Assembly: GCA_028288365.1 (NCBI GenBank)
Contig: JAQBNU010000004.1
Location: 1 to 64,000 of the forward strand
From: Chitinophagaceae bacterium
GTDB taxonomy: Bacteria > Bacteroidota > Bacteroidia > Cytophagales > Cytophagaceae
Direction of reading: 5' to 3'
DNA: 64,000 bases
Shown: one piece after another, positions 15,983 to 25,153 of the stretch
How positions within the stretch are numbered: the first letter of the stretch is position 1
Layout of the letters: every line of letters starts with the position of its first letter
Translations under genes and position numbers: made by a program
The notes under the pieces: generated by a model
Seen by the model: the letters and a program-made list of their open reading frames with translations, nothing else
Told to the model about the DNA's origin: nothing
Databases searched by the model: none

Positions 15983-16951
15983 TTGTCGAACGCACCTAAG
16001 AAAAATACTACCGAAAAAATCAATTTGCACCCGCGCAATAAACATCGCTTGCGTTATGATTTTCCGGCATTGACAGGAAGCTGTCCTGAATTGAAACAAT
16101 ACATCGCCGTCAATGAATACGGTGACGAGTCGGTTGATTTTTCTAATCCGGAAGCGGTGAAAACATTAAATAAAGCCTTGTTAAAATATTTCTATAACGT
16201 TTCCTCCTGGGACATTCCAGCTTCTTATTTATGTCCGCCTATACCTGGCAGAGCAGATTACATTCACTATACAGCAGATCTATTGGCAGAGTCTAATGAA
16301 GGCCTGATACCGAAGGGAACAAACGTTCGCGTACTAGACATTGGTGTGGGCGCTAACTGTGTGTATCCTTTGATTGGCAATCACGAATACGGCTGGCGTT
16401 TTGTAGGTACTGACATAGATATTGTCGCTCTGAAAGCAGCACAACATATAGTGAAGACAAATGGTGACCTGGAAGATGTGATAGACTGCCGGTTTCAGGA
16501 TTTTCCTACGACTATTTTTCGCGGAGTCATTCGTCCGGGAGAAGTATTTGATTTGACCATCTGCAATCCTCCGTTTCATGCGTCTGCGGAAGAAGCACAA
16601 GCAGGCACAAGGAGAAAATGGAATAACCTGGGTACAAAACCGACAGCGAAACCCATGCTCAATTTTGGTGGTCAGCAAACAGAACTTTGGTGTGAAGGTG
16701 GAGAAGCTGCTTTTCTAAAACGCATGATCGAACAAAGCGTAGAATTTTCTTCTCGTTGTCTTTGGTTTACGTCTTTGGTTTCTAAAAAAGAAAACCTTCC
16801 TGCAGTGTATTGGGCATTGAAGCAGACAAACGCCATGGAAGTGAAAACGATTGATATGGCACAGGGACAAAAGTCGAGTCGTTTCGTGGCATGGACATTT
16901 TTTTCCAAGCAAGAACAAAAAGAGTGGAGTATTAAAAGATGGAATCGTTAA
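15983..16951 (+). CDS. rlmF: 23S rRNA (adenine-1618-N6)-methyltransferase
   Basis: A 322-residue SAM-dependent methyltransferase that modifies A1618 of 23S rRNA. Family marks are [16 protein letters not shown] (15-30), the SAM motif [16 protein letters not shown] (about 117-132), and the N6-adenine catalytic motif CNPPFH (194-199). The start is TTG at 15983; no ATG or GTG gives an in-frame start ahead of the conserved LHPRN block, and a near-consensus -7 box (TATCTTTA, 15927-15934) lies upstream. Monocistronic as far as can be seen. Confidence 0.93.
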   Translation: MSNAPKKNTTEKINLHPRNKHRLRYDFPALTGSCPELKQYIAVNEYGDESVDFSNPEAVKTLNKALLKYFYNVSSWDIPASYLCPPIPGRADYIHYTADLLAESNEGLIPKGTNVRVLDIGVGANCVYPLIGNHEYGWRFVGTDIDIVALKAAQHIVKTNGDLEDVIDCRFQDFPTTIFRGVIRPGEVFDLTICNPPFHASAEEAQAGTRRKWNNLGTKPTAKPMLNFGGQQTELWCEGGEAAFLKRMIEQSVEFSSRCLWFTSLVSKKENLPAVYWALKQTNAMEVKTIDMAQGQKSSRFVAWTFFSKQEQKEWSIKRWNR

Positions 16952-17003
16952 TGCCTTGCTCTATCTTAAATATTTATTAATTTAGGTGTAAAGCAATGAA
17001 ACG

Positions 17004-17393
17004 ATGGAACTGAGAACAGACATTTACAATATCTATTTTGACGAACAAGAAGATGCGGTATTCATGGAATGGGACGGTTACGCAACCAGTGCGCAGTTTA
17101 GAGCGGGTACGGAATTGATGTTGAATGTACTAATCAAACACCATGCGTCGAAAGTGCTGGCGGATGTAAAAGACATGGTCATGATTGGACTGGATGATCA
17201 GCAATGGATGGATACAGAATTTTTACCGCGTGCTATCAAGTTTGGATTCAAAGCCATTGCAATGGTAAAGCCTGATTCTTATTTTAATAAAATAGCGGTA
17301 GAAAGTATTTCTTATAAAGTAGATAAAGAAAAATTAACCATAAACTTTTTCGATAGCCTGGAAGAAGCACGAGAATGGTTAAGAACTCTTTAA
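17004..17393 (+). CDS. SpoIIAA/STAS-like protein
   Basis: A 129-residue cytosolic protein of the SpoIIAA-like (STAS/SEC14-fold) group common in Bacteroidetes. The layout fits: an N-terminal beta-hairpin (YNIYFDEQEDAVFMEWDGYAT), the central strand KVLADVKDMVMIGLDDQQWMDTEFLPRAIKFGFKAIAMV, and the C-terminal NFFDSLEEAREWL. Members are of unknown function, though the fold often serves in partner-switch regulation. No anti-sigma kinase or phosphatase is next to it. It starts about 50 bases after rlmF and is convergent with the secreted protein that follows. Confidence 0.65.
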   Translation: MELRTDIYNIYFDEQEDAVFMEWDGYATSAQFRAGTELMLNVLIKHHASKVLADVKDMVMIGLDDQQWMDTEFLPRAIKFGFKAIAMVKPDSYFNKIAVESISYKVDKEKLTINFFDSLEEAREWLRTL

Positions 17394-17430
17394 TGAAAAT
17401 AAGGAATAGATAAACTGAAAAAATTAGTCG

Positions 17431-17470
17431 TCAATAAAAAGGCCCGAGAATTCTCGGGCCTTTTTATTGA
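17431..17470. terminator. Bidirectional terminator, 40-base perfect palindrome
   Basis: The 20-base arms (17431-17450 and 17451-17470) are exact complements. The stem core is GGCCCGAGAA, flanked by A5/T5 on either side, so it can end transcription from both convergent genes. Confidence 0.93.
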
Positions 17471-17485
17471 TCAATCTTTTGTTAT

Positions 17486-19108
17486 CTATTTAGGGAAAGT
17501 AACCTGAATCAAAATATCTTCTTTCTTTTTCTTATACTCTTCCAATACAAATTGATTACTGGATGTTGGGAGTATTCTGTCTACACTGAACTGATAAACT
17601 TCCATGCCCTGAACATCTCGCATGTCGAAAACAGAATGCCTGGTGGCTTTTCCGTCATTGTCATTGATTTCATAAGCGGTGACAAAGCCTCCAGCTCCAT
17701 TGACATGGGTTGCGGGTACTTTATCAGTTGTGAGGTCTTTGTTTTTTTCATTGTCTAAAAAGATCAGGTAATGTTTATGATCTCCTGACATATATTTATA
17801 GGATAATCCTCCTCTCATAGCGGCTCTGTATTGGTAAGTGAAAAAAGAGCCATAACCATAAGAAGAGGAACTAGTAGAAAGCGTTTGTCTTTTGGGGAGT
17901 TTTTTCATCCAAGCTAATTTGCTATCGCTGGTCAGCTTGGTGATGAACATATCTTCGTAGTGATATACTGTCGTAGTGCGCGTACGTTTTGTTTGAAAAT
18001 CATAATAACTGGTAGAAGTCACATAATAACGTTCACCTACTAACAAGACACTTCCATCTTGCTGTACAATTAAATTTCTTAACACAAGATTATTAAGTTC
18101 TGCTGCATCCTCTTCTTCCTTTTTCTCATTTTTCCTTTTTTGTCTTGCGCTGACGTATTCATTGATGATTTCCAAAGGAATTTCATAGGTCGTTTGATCA
18201 TAGAGCTGACCGTCTTTGTTCAGTTTAGAAAGGAAAATTCCATCGGCAGCATTAGAGTTTCCGCTACTATTGTAGAAACCTGCACAAAGCATTTCATTGG
18301 TAGGGCCTTCAAACATCCATACACCTGTCACGAATTTACTATTTACTTTAATTGGTGTGATGTCAATGTTGTTAGCAGTAGGTGTGATTCTCAGTAACTC
18401 CATGTGATAGTTGGCTACATCTTCCCCTCTCTTTTTTTCATCGGTGCTGTTGTCGTTATAAACTGTTGCTAAAGTGTAAGCATTGCCTTGCGAGTCTACA
18501 GAGTAATCAATGATATTCATTTTCTTTTCAGTATAAGGCATTTTCACTTCTTTGCCCCAAACTGGAAATACATTTTGATCAAAAACGGATAAACCGATTA
18601 TATCGTAACTTTTGCTATCATCTTTCACATCTGGTTTCAAACGGTATTGAACCAACATTCTGGAATTGTCATTGGAGAAGTTGAATGAATACCCCCCTAC
18701 AATTTTTTGATCAACGGCTACAATACGTTTTCCTTCGGCCATGAAAGCACCACTCTTGAAATCTATTTCTCGATAAAATAATTGTTCTGTCTTGTTGGGT
18801 TTGTCCCAAAGAGAATAAAATACAAAATATCTTTTGTTGTGCTCAATTACTTCTTCTACCATGTATCCATCAGGCATGTCTTCGTAGGTCTTGCTGTCAA
18901 TGTAATTGAGGTAGGTAACGCTTAGCTTTTGAAGAATTATTTTTTTGCCGTCTATCTTAACCGTTAATATTTCATCGTCTTGTGCGAAATAAGATTTTAG
19001 ACGTGCGTCAATGACAGCATAGGGTGTACCTAATTTAACGGTGGTTTGAGCAAACGAAAAGTTCGAAGCTAAAAGTAGTGCGAGAAGCACGATGAAAAGT
19101 TTATTCAT
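17486..19108 (-). CDS. Secreted protein of unknown function
   Basis: A 540-residue protein with a clear signal peptide (MNKLFIVLLALLLASNFSFAQ). The rest is soluble and beta-rich with recurring 40-60 residue blocks of strands and turns, suggesting a propeller-like or repeat fold; I recognise no family signature. A charged helix (about 300-320, RQKRKNEKKEEEDAAELNN) interrupts it. It lacks a T9SS sorting domain and a lipobox, so it is probably periplasmic. The frame extends upstream to 19141, but the ATG at 19108 fits the signal peptide. It lies 47 bases after the divergently unrelated glycosidase gene on the same strand, with which it may be cotranscribed. Confidence 0.7.
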   Translation of the reverse strand: MNKLFIVLLALLLASNFSFAQTTVKLGTPYAVIDARLKSYFAQDDEILTVKIDGKKIILQKLSVTYLNYIDSKTYEDMPDGYMVEEVIEHNKRYFVFYSLWDKPNKTEQLFYREIDFKSGAFMAEGKRIVAVDQKIVGGYSFNFSNDNSRMLVQYRLKPDVKDDSKSYDIIGLSVFDQNVFPVWGKEVKMPYTEKKMNIIDYSVDSQGNAYTLATVYNDNSTDEKKRGEDVANYHMELLRITPTANNIDITPIKVNSKFVTGVWMFEGPTNEMLCAGFYNSSGNSNAADGIFLSKLNKDGQLYDQTTYEIPLEIINEYVSARQKRKNEKKEEEDAAELNNLVLRNLIVQQDGSVLLVGERYYVTSTSYYDFQTKRTRTTTVYHYEDMFITKLTSDSKLAWMKKLPKRQTLSTSSSSYGYGSFFTYQYRAAMRGGLSYKYMSGDHKHYLIFLDNEKNKDLTTDKVPATHVNGAGGFVTAYEINDNDGKATRHSVFDMRDVQGMEVYQFSVDRILPTSSNQFVLEEYKKKKEDILIQVTFPK

Positions 19109-19155
19109 GGTAATCGTTTTAATGGGTGAAATAACATACACAATATAAGAATTAA

Positions 19156-20433
19156 TTATTCGGACTCTACATAAAAAGGGAAGTTAGCAGTGGCTGCATG
19201 ATTCTGCCCGTCGTAAATGTAGACGTACACACGGTAAGCCCCGACAATGGCAGGTGCAATGATGGTTGCTGTGCCTTGTTGATCTGAGGTAATATGTCCT
19301 TTGATTTCACCTGGTTTTTTTTCTGCATCCCCACCTACAAGTTTGTTGTTGCTTTCGTACAACAATACCCACTCGTACATCAATGGATCACTGTCGGGAT
19401 CTGTAGCGGGTGCTGCTATGCGATGCAGAGAATTGGGCTCTAATACGATACTTTTTTTAGGGGGGAAACGATCAATAGTTATTCCCGAAACTTGCGGCGC
19501 TTTATTTGTCGGCCATTTGCCTGACCATAAATAATCCATTACTCCGACTGTTTCGGTTTCTTCTCCGCTCGCTAAAAACAATCCGCACCAGGTGGGAGTG
19601 TATTCTATTTTATTGCCCCATAAAAAAACATACGAACCCAAACAACGTGCCGTATCTATTGCTATCGTTTTTTCATAACGTGATTGGTACACACGTGCTT
19701 TCTCTGTACTGGTTTCTTCAATGGCCACATCCCAATTCGTTTTCGCAATTTCCCAATGTCCGGTAAAGCCCCATTCGGTAACGATGTATGGTCCTGTCCA
19801 TCCAAAGGTTCTGATCTTGGTTGGAATGTTGGGTAAGTCACCATACGCATTGACAGCATAGATATCAATCTCGGGGCATTTTGTTTTGATCAACTTGATC
19901 TCTGCTTCATCAATTCCCGCGGTTACGGTAAGCGTAGGATGATTGGGATCTTCGCGATGAATCATTTTTGCAATGTCATTGATTGCATCCCAGACGTTGG
20001 TGTTGGTATACTGAAGATCTACTTCATTGCCAATGCCCCAGGCCAGTAGCGCCGGGTGGTCCTTGAATTGTTTGACCGTTTCTGTAAAACGTTCCAGTTG
20101 TACGGCTACTTTCTCTTCGTTGTTGTAATTAAATCCATGACGTTCGTGTTGCACCCACAATCCAAAAGTCACCGTTAGGCCTAGCCGATGTGCTTCGTTG
20201 AGTAATTCTTCTGTGCCTTCCAAACCCCAGGTGCGAATGGAGTTACCGCCGTACTTCGCCAGTTGTTCGAGGTGTGTGTGACCTGCTGCGCCTTTGATAA
20301 AATATGGTTTCCCATCTCGGTACAGTTTAAATTGTCCGTTGATTACTTTTACTTCTACTTTGATAGGCTTACGTTCTATTGTTTGCGAGAAGGAGAGGGT
20401 AGTGAAGAAAAGAAATATGAAAATGTGTTTCAT
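19156..20433 (-). CDS. Secreted glycoside hydrolase, clan GH-A TIM barrel with C-terminal Ig/PKD-like domain
   Basis: A 425-residue protein with a signal peptide (MKHIFIFLFFTTLSFSQ). The barrel resembles the catalytic domain of GH2/GH5-type enzymes: GNSIRTWGLEG (63-73), the acid/base Glu137 in WGIGNEVDL, and the nucleophile Glu220 in YIVTEWGFTG. The last 100 residues (APQVSGITI onward, with TDPDSDPLMYEW) look like a PKD or Ig-like module. It should act on a beta-linked polysaccharide in the periplasm or outside; there is no T9SS sorting domain, and the substrate is unknown. It lies upstream of the unknown secreted protein on the same strand. Confidence 0.85.
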   Translation of the reverse strand: MKHIFIFLFFTTLSFSQTIERKPIKVEVKVINGQFKLYRDGKPYFIKGAAGHTHLEQLAKYGGNSIRTWGLEGTEELLNEAHRLGLTVTFGLWVQHERHGFNYNNEEKVAVQLERFTETVKQFKDHPALLAWGIGNEVDLQYTNTNVWDAINDIAKMIHREDPNHPTLTVTAGIDEAEIKLIKTKCPEIDIYAVNAYGDLPNIPTKIRTFGWTGPYIVTEWGFTGHWEIAKTNWDVAIEETSTEKARVYQSRYEKTIAIDTARCLGSYVFLWGNKIEYTPTWCGLFLASGEETETVGVMDYLWSGKWPTNKAPQVSGITIDRFPPKKSIVLEPNSLHRIAAPATDPDSDPLMYEWVLLYESNNKLVGGDAEKKPGEIKGHITSDQQGTATIIAPAIVGAYRVYVYIYDGQNHAATANFPFYVESE

Positions 20434-20492
20434 AATTAGCCAGTCGATTTTTAAAAACGTATAGGAGAAGATATTAAATATAAAAGAAAAAT

Positions 20493-20552
20493 AGGGACGA
20501 GCCAGGAGAACACAATTTTTTAATCCGTACCTCCTCGCTCGTCCTCGTTCCT
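20493..20552. repeat. Imperfect palindromic dispersed repeat
   Basis: AGGGACGAGCCAGGAG (20493-20508) faces CTCCTCGCTCGTCCTCGTTCCT (20531-20552) as an imperfect inverted pair. The first arm is identical to the ends of the 1780-2213 element, and the second matches the trpB-trpA repeat. Part may act as a terminator for the AlkD-like gene, whose stop overlaps the end of the element. Confidence 0.6.
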
Positions 20553-21264
20553 AAAAATACTGATTCAGTAAAATTCGTTTCCTCGCATCTGCATCTAATT
20601 TTTCAATCGCATAACGCAACATCGTACGTGGCATCTCTGCGTGATGTTCCGCTAAAAAATAAATCAATGTATCAAGGTTGCGTTTGCCAGCTTCACGCAA
20701 CATCCAGCCGGTAGCTTTATGAATGAGGTCGTGTTCATGAGCCAACAATAATTTACAAATGGCTACCGTGTCATCATATTCTCCTTTGCGGATGTAATGA
20801 TAGGTAGCAACAATGGCAATGCGCTGTTCCCACAAATGACCTTTCTTTGCCCAGCGGTATAAGATGTCACGTTTTTTATCTTCCAGCCATCCGCCAACAA
20901 TCTGTGCTGCCGAACAATCTACCAGATCCCAGTTATTTATGTATGCGGTATGTGTGATGTATAAATTATAAAGCGCTTTGCGAATGTCGGGTAGTTTTTT
21001 GTCTTCGAACCGATAGACCATCATGAACAAAGTACATTGTCTCACTTCATGTACGTGATTCTGCAGCAACTCACTCAGATCTTCCAAAGAAACCGCCGCG
21101 TAATATTTTTTTGCAACGCTACGGTTATTGGGTACCGTGATTCCCCAAAACTTATCGCCTTCTCCATATTGATCTTTACCTGTTTTAAAGAAGCGTGGAA
21201 AGAAAGTCGCTTTATCAGCATTGCGAAGTTTTTTGAGCGCGTTGAGAACAGAGGTTACAGACAT
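20551..21264 (-). CDS. DNA alkylation repair enzyme, AlkD-like
   Basis: A 237-residue all-helical HEAT-repeat protein of the AlkD family, glycosylases that remove N3- and N7-alkylpurines. Matching features are the N-terminal FFPRFFKTGKDQYGEGDKFWGITVPNNRSVAKKY, the helix pair HEVRQCTLFMMVYRF, and NNWDLVDCSAAQIVGGWL with the conserved Trp-Asp. The frame begins at 21303, but the ATG at 21264 (MSVTSVLNALKKL) gives the expected N-terminus. It starts just after recG on the same strand (39 bases) and may be cotranscribed with it. Confidence 0.88.
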   Translation of the reverse strand: MSVTSVLNALKKLRNADKATFFPRFFKTGKDQYGEGDKFWGITVPNNRSVAKKYYAAVSLEDLSELLQNHVHEVRQCTLFMMVYRFEDKKLPDIRKALYNLYITHTAYINNWDLVDCSAAQIVGGWLEDKKRDILYRWAKKGHLWEQRIAIVATYHYIRKGEYDDTVAICKLLLAHEHDLIHKATGWMLREAGKRNLDTLIYFLAEHHAEMPRTMLRYAIEKLDADARKRILLNQYF

Positions 21265-21303
21265 ACTAAGAGTTATTATTTTATAATATGGATTAATTTT
21301 CAT

Positions 21304-23394
21304 CTAACTGATCTTACTCCAAGTAAATCCTTCTACGTGCTTTTTTAACAAGACCTCTTTCATCGGTTTGTTTTTGGGTAACGATAAATCAGGATCTTCT
21401 GTCAATACGTCCTGAGCTGTTTGGCGCGCGTGTGTGAGGATCACAGAATCCTGTGCGAGGTTAGCGAGTTTTAAATCGGGTAAGCCGCTTTGCATCGTAC
21501 CTGCCATGTCACCGGGACCTCGCAAACTCAAATCTACATCAGCAATTTCAAAACCGTTGTTGGTACTGCACATGGTGTCGATGCGCTTGCGTGCGTCTGC
21601 ACTGAGTTTAAAGTCTGTCATTAAAATGCAATACGATTGATCTGCACCTCGTCCCACACGTCCCCTCAATTGATGCAATTGTGACAATCCAAAACGTTCT
21701 GCATTGAAGATCACCATGACACTTGCATTAGGCACGTTCACTCCTACTTCTATGACGGTTGTTGCTACCATGATCTGCGTTTCGTTTTTAATGAAGCGCT
21801 GCATTTCATAGTCTTTATTTTCGTTTTTCAAGCGACCATGAACCATGCTGACGTTGTATTCTTTGAATGCGTTCTCAATGCTGTCAAATCCATCGCTCAG
21901 GTTTTTCAAATCCATCTTCTCCGATTCTTCAATCAAGGGGAAGACCACATAGACTTGTTTACCCTCCTGGATTTGCTTGCGCATGAAACCATATACTTTC
22001 AAAATATCTTTGTCGTATTGATGTACGGTTTGTATAGGTTTTCTTCCAACCGGCAATTCATCAATGACAGAAACATCCAGGTCGCCGTATAACGTCATGG
22101 CGAGTGTGCGTGGAATAGGAGTAGCCGTCATGACCAGTATATGTGGTACATAATTAGAGTTTTTTGTCCAAAGCTTGGCGCGTTGCGCCACACCGAAGCG
22201 ATGTTGTTCATCGATCACACACAAGCCTAAATTTTTAAACACCACGGGATCTTCCAACAGAGCATGTGTGCCTATGATGATATCAATGTTGCCTGCGGCA
22301 AGGTCTTCCAGAATAGGTTTACGCGCTGCTTTTTTTGTAGAACCAGTAAGCAGTACCGCTTTGATGCCCGCCAATTCTGCCCAGGCGGAGATGGTGACAA
22401 AATGTTGTTGCGCTAGAATTTCTGTAGGCGCCATGATACAGGACTGCGCCTGATGATCCGTACCAATAAGCATGCAAAGAAAAGCAACGATGGTTTTTCC
22501 GCTGCCTACATCACCTTGAAGCAAACGATTCATTTGTTTGCCCGAACAAAGATCCTGATAAATTTCTTTGATGACTTTTTTTTGTGCGTTGGTTAAGTCA
22601 AAAGGCAAATGACTTTTATAAAATTCTGTCAGCCGATCAGAGCCTTTAAATATTTGTCCGCGTGCTGCCTCTTTTCGATTGCCCATTTGCTTGAGCAATT
22701 TCAATTGAATAAAAAACAACTCTTCAAACTTTAGTCGCGCAATGGCTTTATCTAACTCCTGCAGTCGTGGAGGAAAATGAATAAACTGTATAGCGTCTTT
22801 TCTGCGGAGCAATTTATATTTTTCGAGTACATCATCGGACAAGGTCTCTCGGATGTACGATGCAGCCTGTGGCAACAGCAATTGAATGGCTTTTGAAATG
22901 GCCTTGCTATCTATGCTTTTTGTTTTTATTTTTTCTGTGAGCGGATAGACAGGAACCAACCCGCGTTGTGCAGAAGCTTCGCTGAGAATATCCATTTCAG
23001 GATGTGCGATGTTGAGTTGATGTCCGTACGCGGCAGGTTTTCCAAATGCAATGTATTCTGCTCCGGGCACTAATTTTTTCACCACCCAGTTGATGCCCTG
23101 AAACCATACCAGTTCCAAACGTCCCGTGCCATCTTCAATGTGTGCAACAAGTCTTTTTTTGAAACCAGTACCGATGACTTTAAACGTAGACAATCTTCCG
23201 GAGACCTGTACGTAAGCCATGTCTTCACGGATCTCTGAAATTTTATAAATGCGACTGCGGTCTTCGTGACGGAAAGGATAATACTCCAGTAGGTCCGCAT
23301 AGGTAAAGATACCCAATTCCGTATTCAGCAACGCCGCTTTCTGCGGGCCGATGCCTTTGAGGTATTCGATGCGGGTGTCGAGAAATTCAGGCAT
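21304..23394 (-). CDS. recG: ATP-dependent DNA helicase RecG
   Basis: A 696-residue superfamily 2 helicase that reverses stalled replication forks and processes Holliday junctions. The N-terminal wedge/OB region begins MPEFLDTRIEYLKGIGPQKA. Helicase motifs are all visible: LLQGDVGSGKT (Walker A), VIDEQHRFGVAQR (DEQH box), MTATPIPRTLAMTLYGDLD, and LHQLRGRVGRG (motif VI). The open frame runs 81 bases further upstream, but that extension has no family match; the ATG at 23394 is chosen. Confidence 0.95.
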   Translation of the reverse strand: MPEFLDTRIEYLKGIGPQKAALLNTELGIFTYADLLEYYPFRHEDRSRIYKISEIREDMAYVQVSGRLSTFKVIGTGFKKRLVAHIEDGTGRLELVWFQGINWVVKKLVPGAEYIAFGKPAAYGHQLNIAHPEMDILSEASAQRGLVPVYPLTEKIKTKSIDSKAISKAIQLLLPQAASYIRETLSDDVLEKYKLLRRKDAIQFIHFPPRLQELDKAIARLKFEELFFIQLKLLKQMGNRKEAARGQIFKGSDRLTEFYKSHLPFDLTNAQKKVIKEIYQDLCSGKQMNRLLQGDVGSGKTIVAFLCMLIGTDHQAQSCIMAPTEILAQQHFVTISAWAELAGIKAVLLTGSTKKAARKPILEDLAAGNIDIIIGTHALLEDPVVFKNLGLCVIDEQHRFGVAQRAKLWTKNSNYVPHILVMTATPIPRTLAMTLYGDLDVSVIDELPVGRKPIQTVHQYDKDILKVYGFMRKQIQEGKQVYVVFPLIEESEKMDLKNLSDGFDSIENAFKEYNVSMVHGRLKNENKDYEMQRFIKNETQIMVATTVIEVGVNVPNASVMVIFNAERFGLSQLHQLRGRVGRGADQSYCILMTDFKLSADARKRIDTMCSTNNGFEIADVDLSLRGPGDMAGTMQSGLPDLKLANLAQDSVILTHARQTAQDVLTEDPDLSLPKNKPMKEVLLKKHVEGFTWSKIS

Positions 23395-23567
23395 TATGTA
23401 GTGGACAGTGATCAGTTGTCGGCATAGTAAAGATAATAAAAAATGCTGGGTGTGTTTATCAGAGTTGAAAAGCAATAAAGATCTTAGGGTAAGTCTAAAT
23501 TTATGTTGAATCTTAAACCATTCGTTAGGAGAAAATCGCTCTCAGATTTGAAATTGAAGACCAACGA

Positions 23568-24155
23568 CTATTTAAACTCTAACGTATTGATCAAATGTAA
23601 AATGTCTTTCTTCATGTAGCGGATCACCGGTGCTAGTGAATCGTTGCGGGTAGCGGTTTTAAAGTATAAGGCACCACGTAAAAAATGCTCCGTAGAGTCG
23701 GTGACGTAAAACTGAAACTGTGAAGGCACTTCTCCTTCCAACTCGAAATAGGTAGCGGTATAACCTTTAGGCGTCCTGTTGATGGACTCATCAATAGAAT
23801 AGGCTTTGACATTATGCTTGATGGCTAGCTTGTGTGAGTCGTCGATGTGTTCGTTGAAATGCTGTTTATTGTTTTTGATATCCTTATAAGTAATCTGAAC
23901 AAAACATTGTTGTTCCGGGTAATAGACATCTATCCAATGCGGTTCAGCCAGTTTAGATTTATCGGGACGTATCTCTGCGTATTTAGAATATTCAAATGTA
24001 TAGGGATGATCTTCCTTCAGCTGTTGGTAGGCATGAGCGGGTAAATCAATTTTATTGTAACCTTTGGGTTTAGGTACAAATGCCTCTTCTTCGCAGGAAC
24101 TGAAAAGACCCATTGCAATTACGCAAAGTAAAACAAGCAATGATTTATTCTTCAT
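23568..24155 (-). CDS. gldD: Gliding motility lipoprotein GldD
   Basis: A 195-residue lipoprotein required for gliding in Bacteroidetes. The signal peptide ends in a lipobox (MGLFSSC, lipidated Cys21), and the mature protein carries the GldD pattern (PKPKGYNKIDLPAHAYQ, FEYSKYAEIRPD, HWIDVYYP, ITYKDIKNN). The frame continues upstream to 24221, but the ATG at 24155 fits the signal peptide. It overlaps the end of gldE by 11 bases, a coupled arrangement typical of the gldE-gldD pair. Its exact molecular task in the gliding/T9SS apparatus is not known. Confidence 0.92.
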   Translation of the reverse strand: MKNKSLLVLLCVIAMGLFSSCEEEAFVPKPKGYNKIDLPAHAYQQLKEDHPYTFEYSKYAEIRPDKSKLAEPHWIDVYYPEQQCFVQITYKDIKNNKQHFNEHIDDSHKLAIKHNVKAYSIDESINRTPKGYTATYFELEGEVPSQFQFYVTDSTEHFLRGALYFKTATRNDSLAPVIRYMKKDILHLINTLEFK

Positions 24156-25008
24156 CGTGTGAAGCAGTTTCTTTGAGTTCAACTGTGATGCGTTCAATGC
24201 GCTTGTCGTTGGCTTCTTCAATTTTAAATATAAAGCCTTTGTAAGGAATCAGCGCACCTTTTTCAGGAAGGTCCTGGTTAATAGACATGACAAGGCCTCC
24301 CAGAGATTCACTGTCACCTTTTACTTCATCAAACGTAGAAGGATCAACACCTACTGCATTACAAAAATCGGTGATGGATGTTTTGGCTTCAAACAAATAA
24401 GTATTTTGTCCTGTACGAATGAAGGCTTGTTCTTCTTCGTCGTACTCGTCTCGGATTTCTCCAACAATTTCTTCAATGATATCTTCTAATGTGACCAGGC
24501 CTGCTGTTCCACCATATTCGTCTACTACAATGGCAATGTGATTTCGTTTCAGTTGAAAGTCTTTTAACAGTTCGTCGATTTTTTTATTTTCAGGAATGTA
24601 TTCGCAAGGGCGCACCAATTGCTGCCATACGAATTCATTGCCTTTACTGAAATGAATCAATAAGTCCTTAATATTTAATATCCCTTCTACTTTATCAATA
24701 GACTCGCGGTATACGGGGTAGCGTGAAAAATTAGTTGTGGTAATGATTTCTTTTACTTCAGTGAAAGAACTGTCAAGGTCGAGTGCTACCATCTCCATAC
24801 GTGAACGCATGACCTGGCGGGCTGTAGCGCGCGAGAAGTTCAATAGTTTTTTAACCAGCCATACTTCATCAGCGGAACTTGGTTTGCCGGATGCAGCTTC
24901 CAGTTCTTCCTGAACACGGTGTGCTGAATCCTCAGAAGGCTGAGCCTTTTTGGAGGTAAAGAGAGAAGATATTTTCTTGAGGAGAGGACTCCTACTACTG
25001 CTGTCCAT
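24145..25008 (-). CDS. gldE: GldE-like CBS/CorC-HlyC protein lacking the membrane domain
   Basis: A 287-residue cytosolic protein holding a CBS-domain pair (about 55-170, with RMEMVALD, RYPVYRESIDKVEGILNIKDLL, HIAIVVDEYGGTAGLVTLEDIIEEIVGEI) and a C-terminal CorC/HlyC domain (about 180-280). Position and sequence mark it as GldE, yet family members usually carry an N-terminal DUF21 membrane domain of about 150 residues, which is absent. The 145 bases upstream, before ssb, hold no open frame for it, only hairpins. The frame runs to 25065, but the ATG at 25008 is the sensible start. It could be a natural truncation or be split off elsewhere. Confidence 0.85.
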   Translation of the reverse strand: MDSSSRSPLLKKISSLFTSKKAQPSEDSAHRVQEELEAASGKPSSADEVWLVKKLLNFSRATARQVMRSRMEMVALDLDSSFTEVKEIITTTNFSRYPVYRESIDKVEGILNIKDLLIHFSKGNEFVWQQLVRPCEYIPENKKIDELLKDFQLKRNHIAIVVDEYGGTAGLVTLEDIIEEIVGEIRDEYDEEEQAFIRTGQNTYLFEAKTSITDFCNAVGVDPSTFDEVKGDSESLGGLVMSINQDLPEKGALIPYKGFIFKIEEANDKRIERITVELKETASHDEE

Positions 25009-25033
25009 GTACTGAACGTTTGGTAAAACAAAA

Positions 25034-25064
25034 TGCCGCCTCACGCTTTTGGCGTGGGACGGCA
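25034..25064. repeat. Hairpin in the ssb-gldE gap
   Basis: Bases 25034-25046 pair with 25052-25064 over 13 positions, with one mismatch and one G-T pair, around a five-base loop. No T run follows on the minus strand, so it is more likely a repeat or mRNA-processing site than a terminator. A second, weaker inverted pair (GAACCTGA / TCAGGTTC) lies just beyond it. Confidence 0.5.
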
Positions 25065-25153
25065 ATACTAGGTGAACCTGAAAGCAAAAGGAATTGCTTT
25101 AGAGAAAAAAATCTACGTTTCGGGTCAGGTTCGGTTTTCATGAGTTAAAAGAA

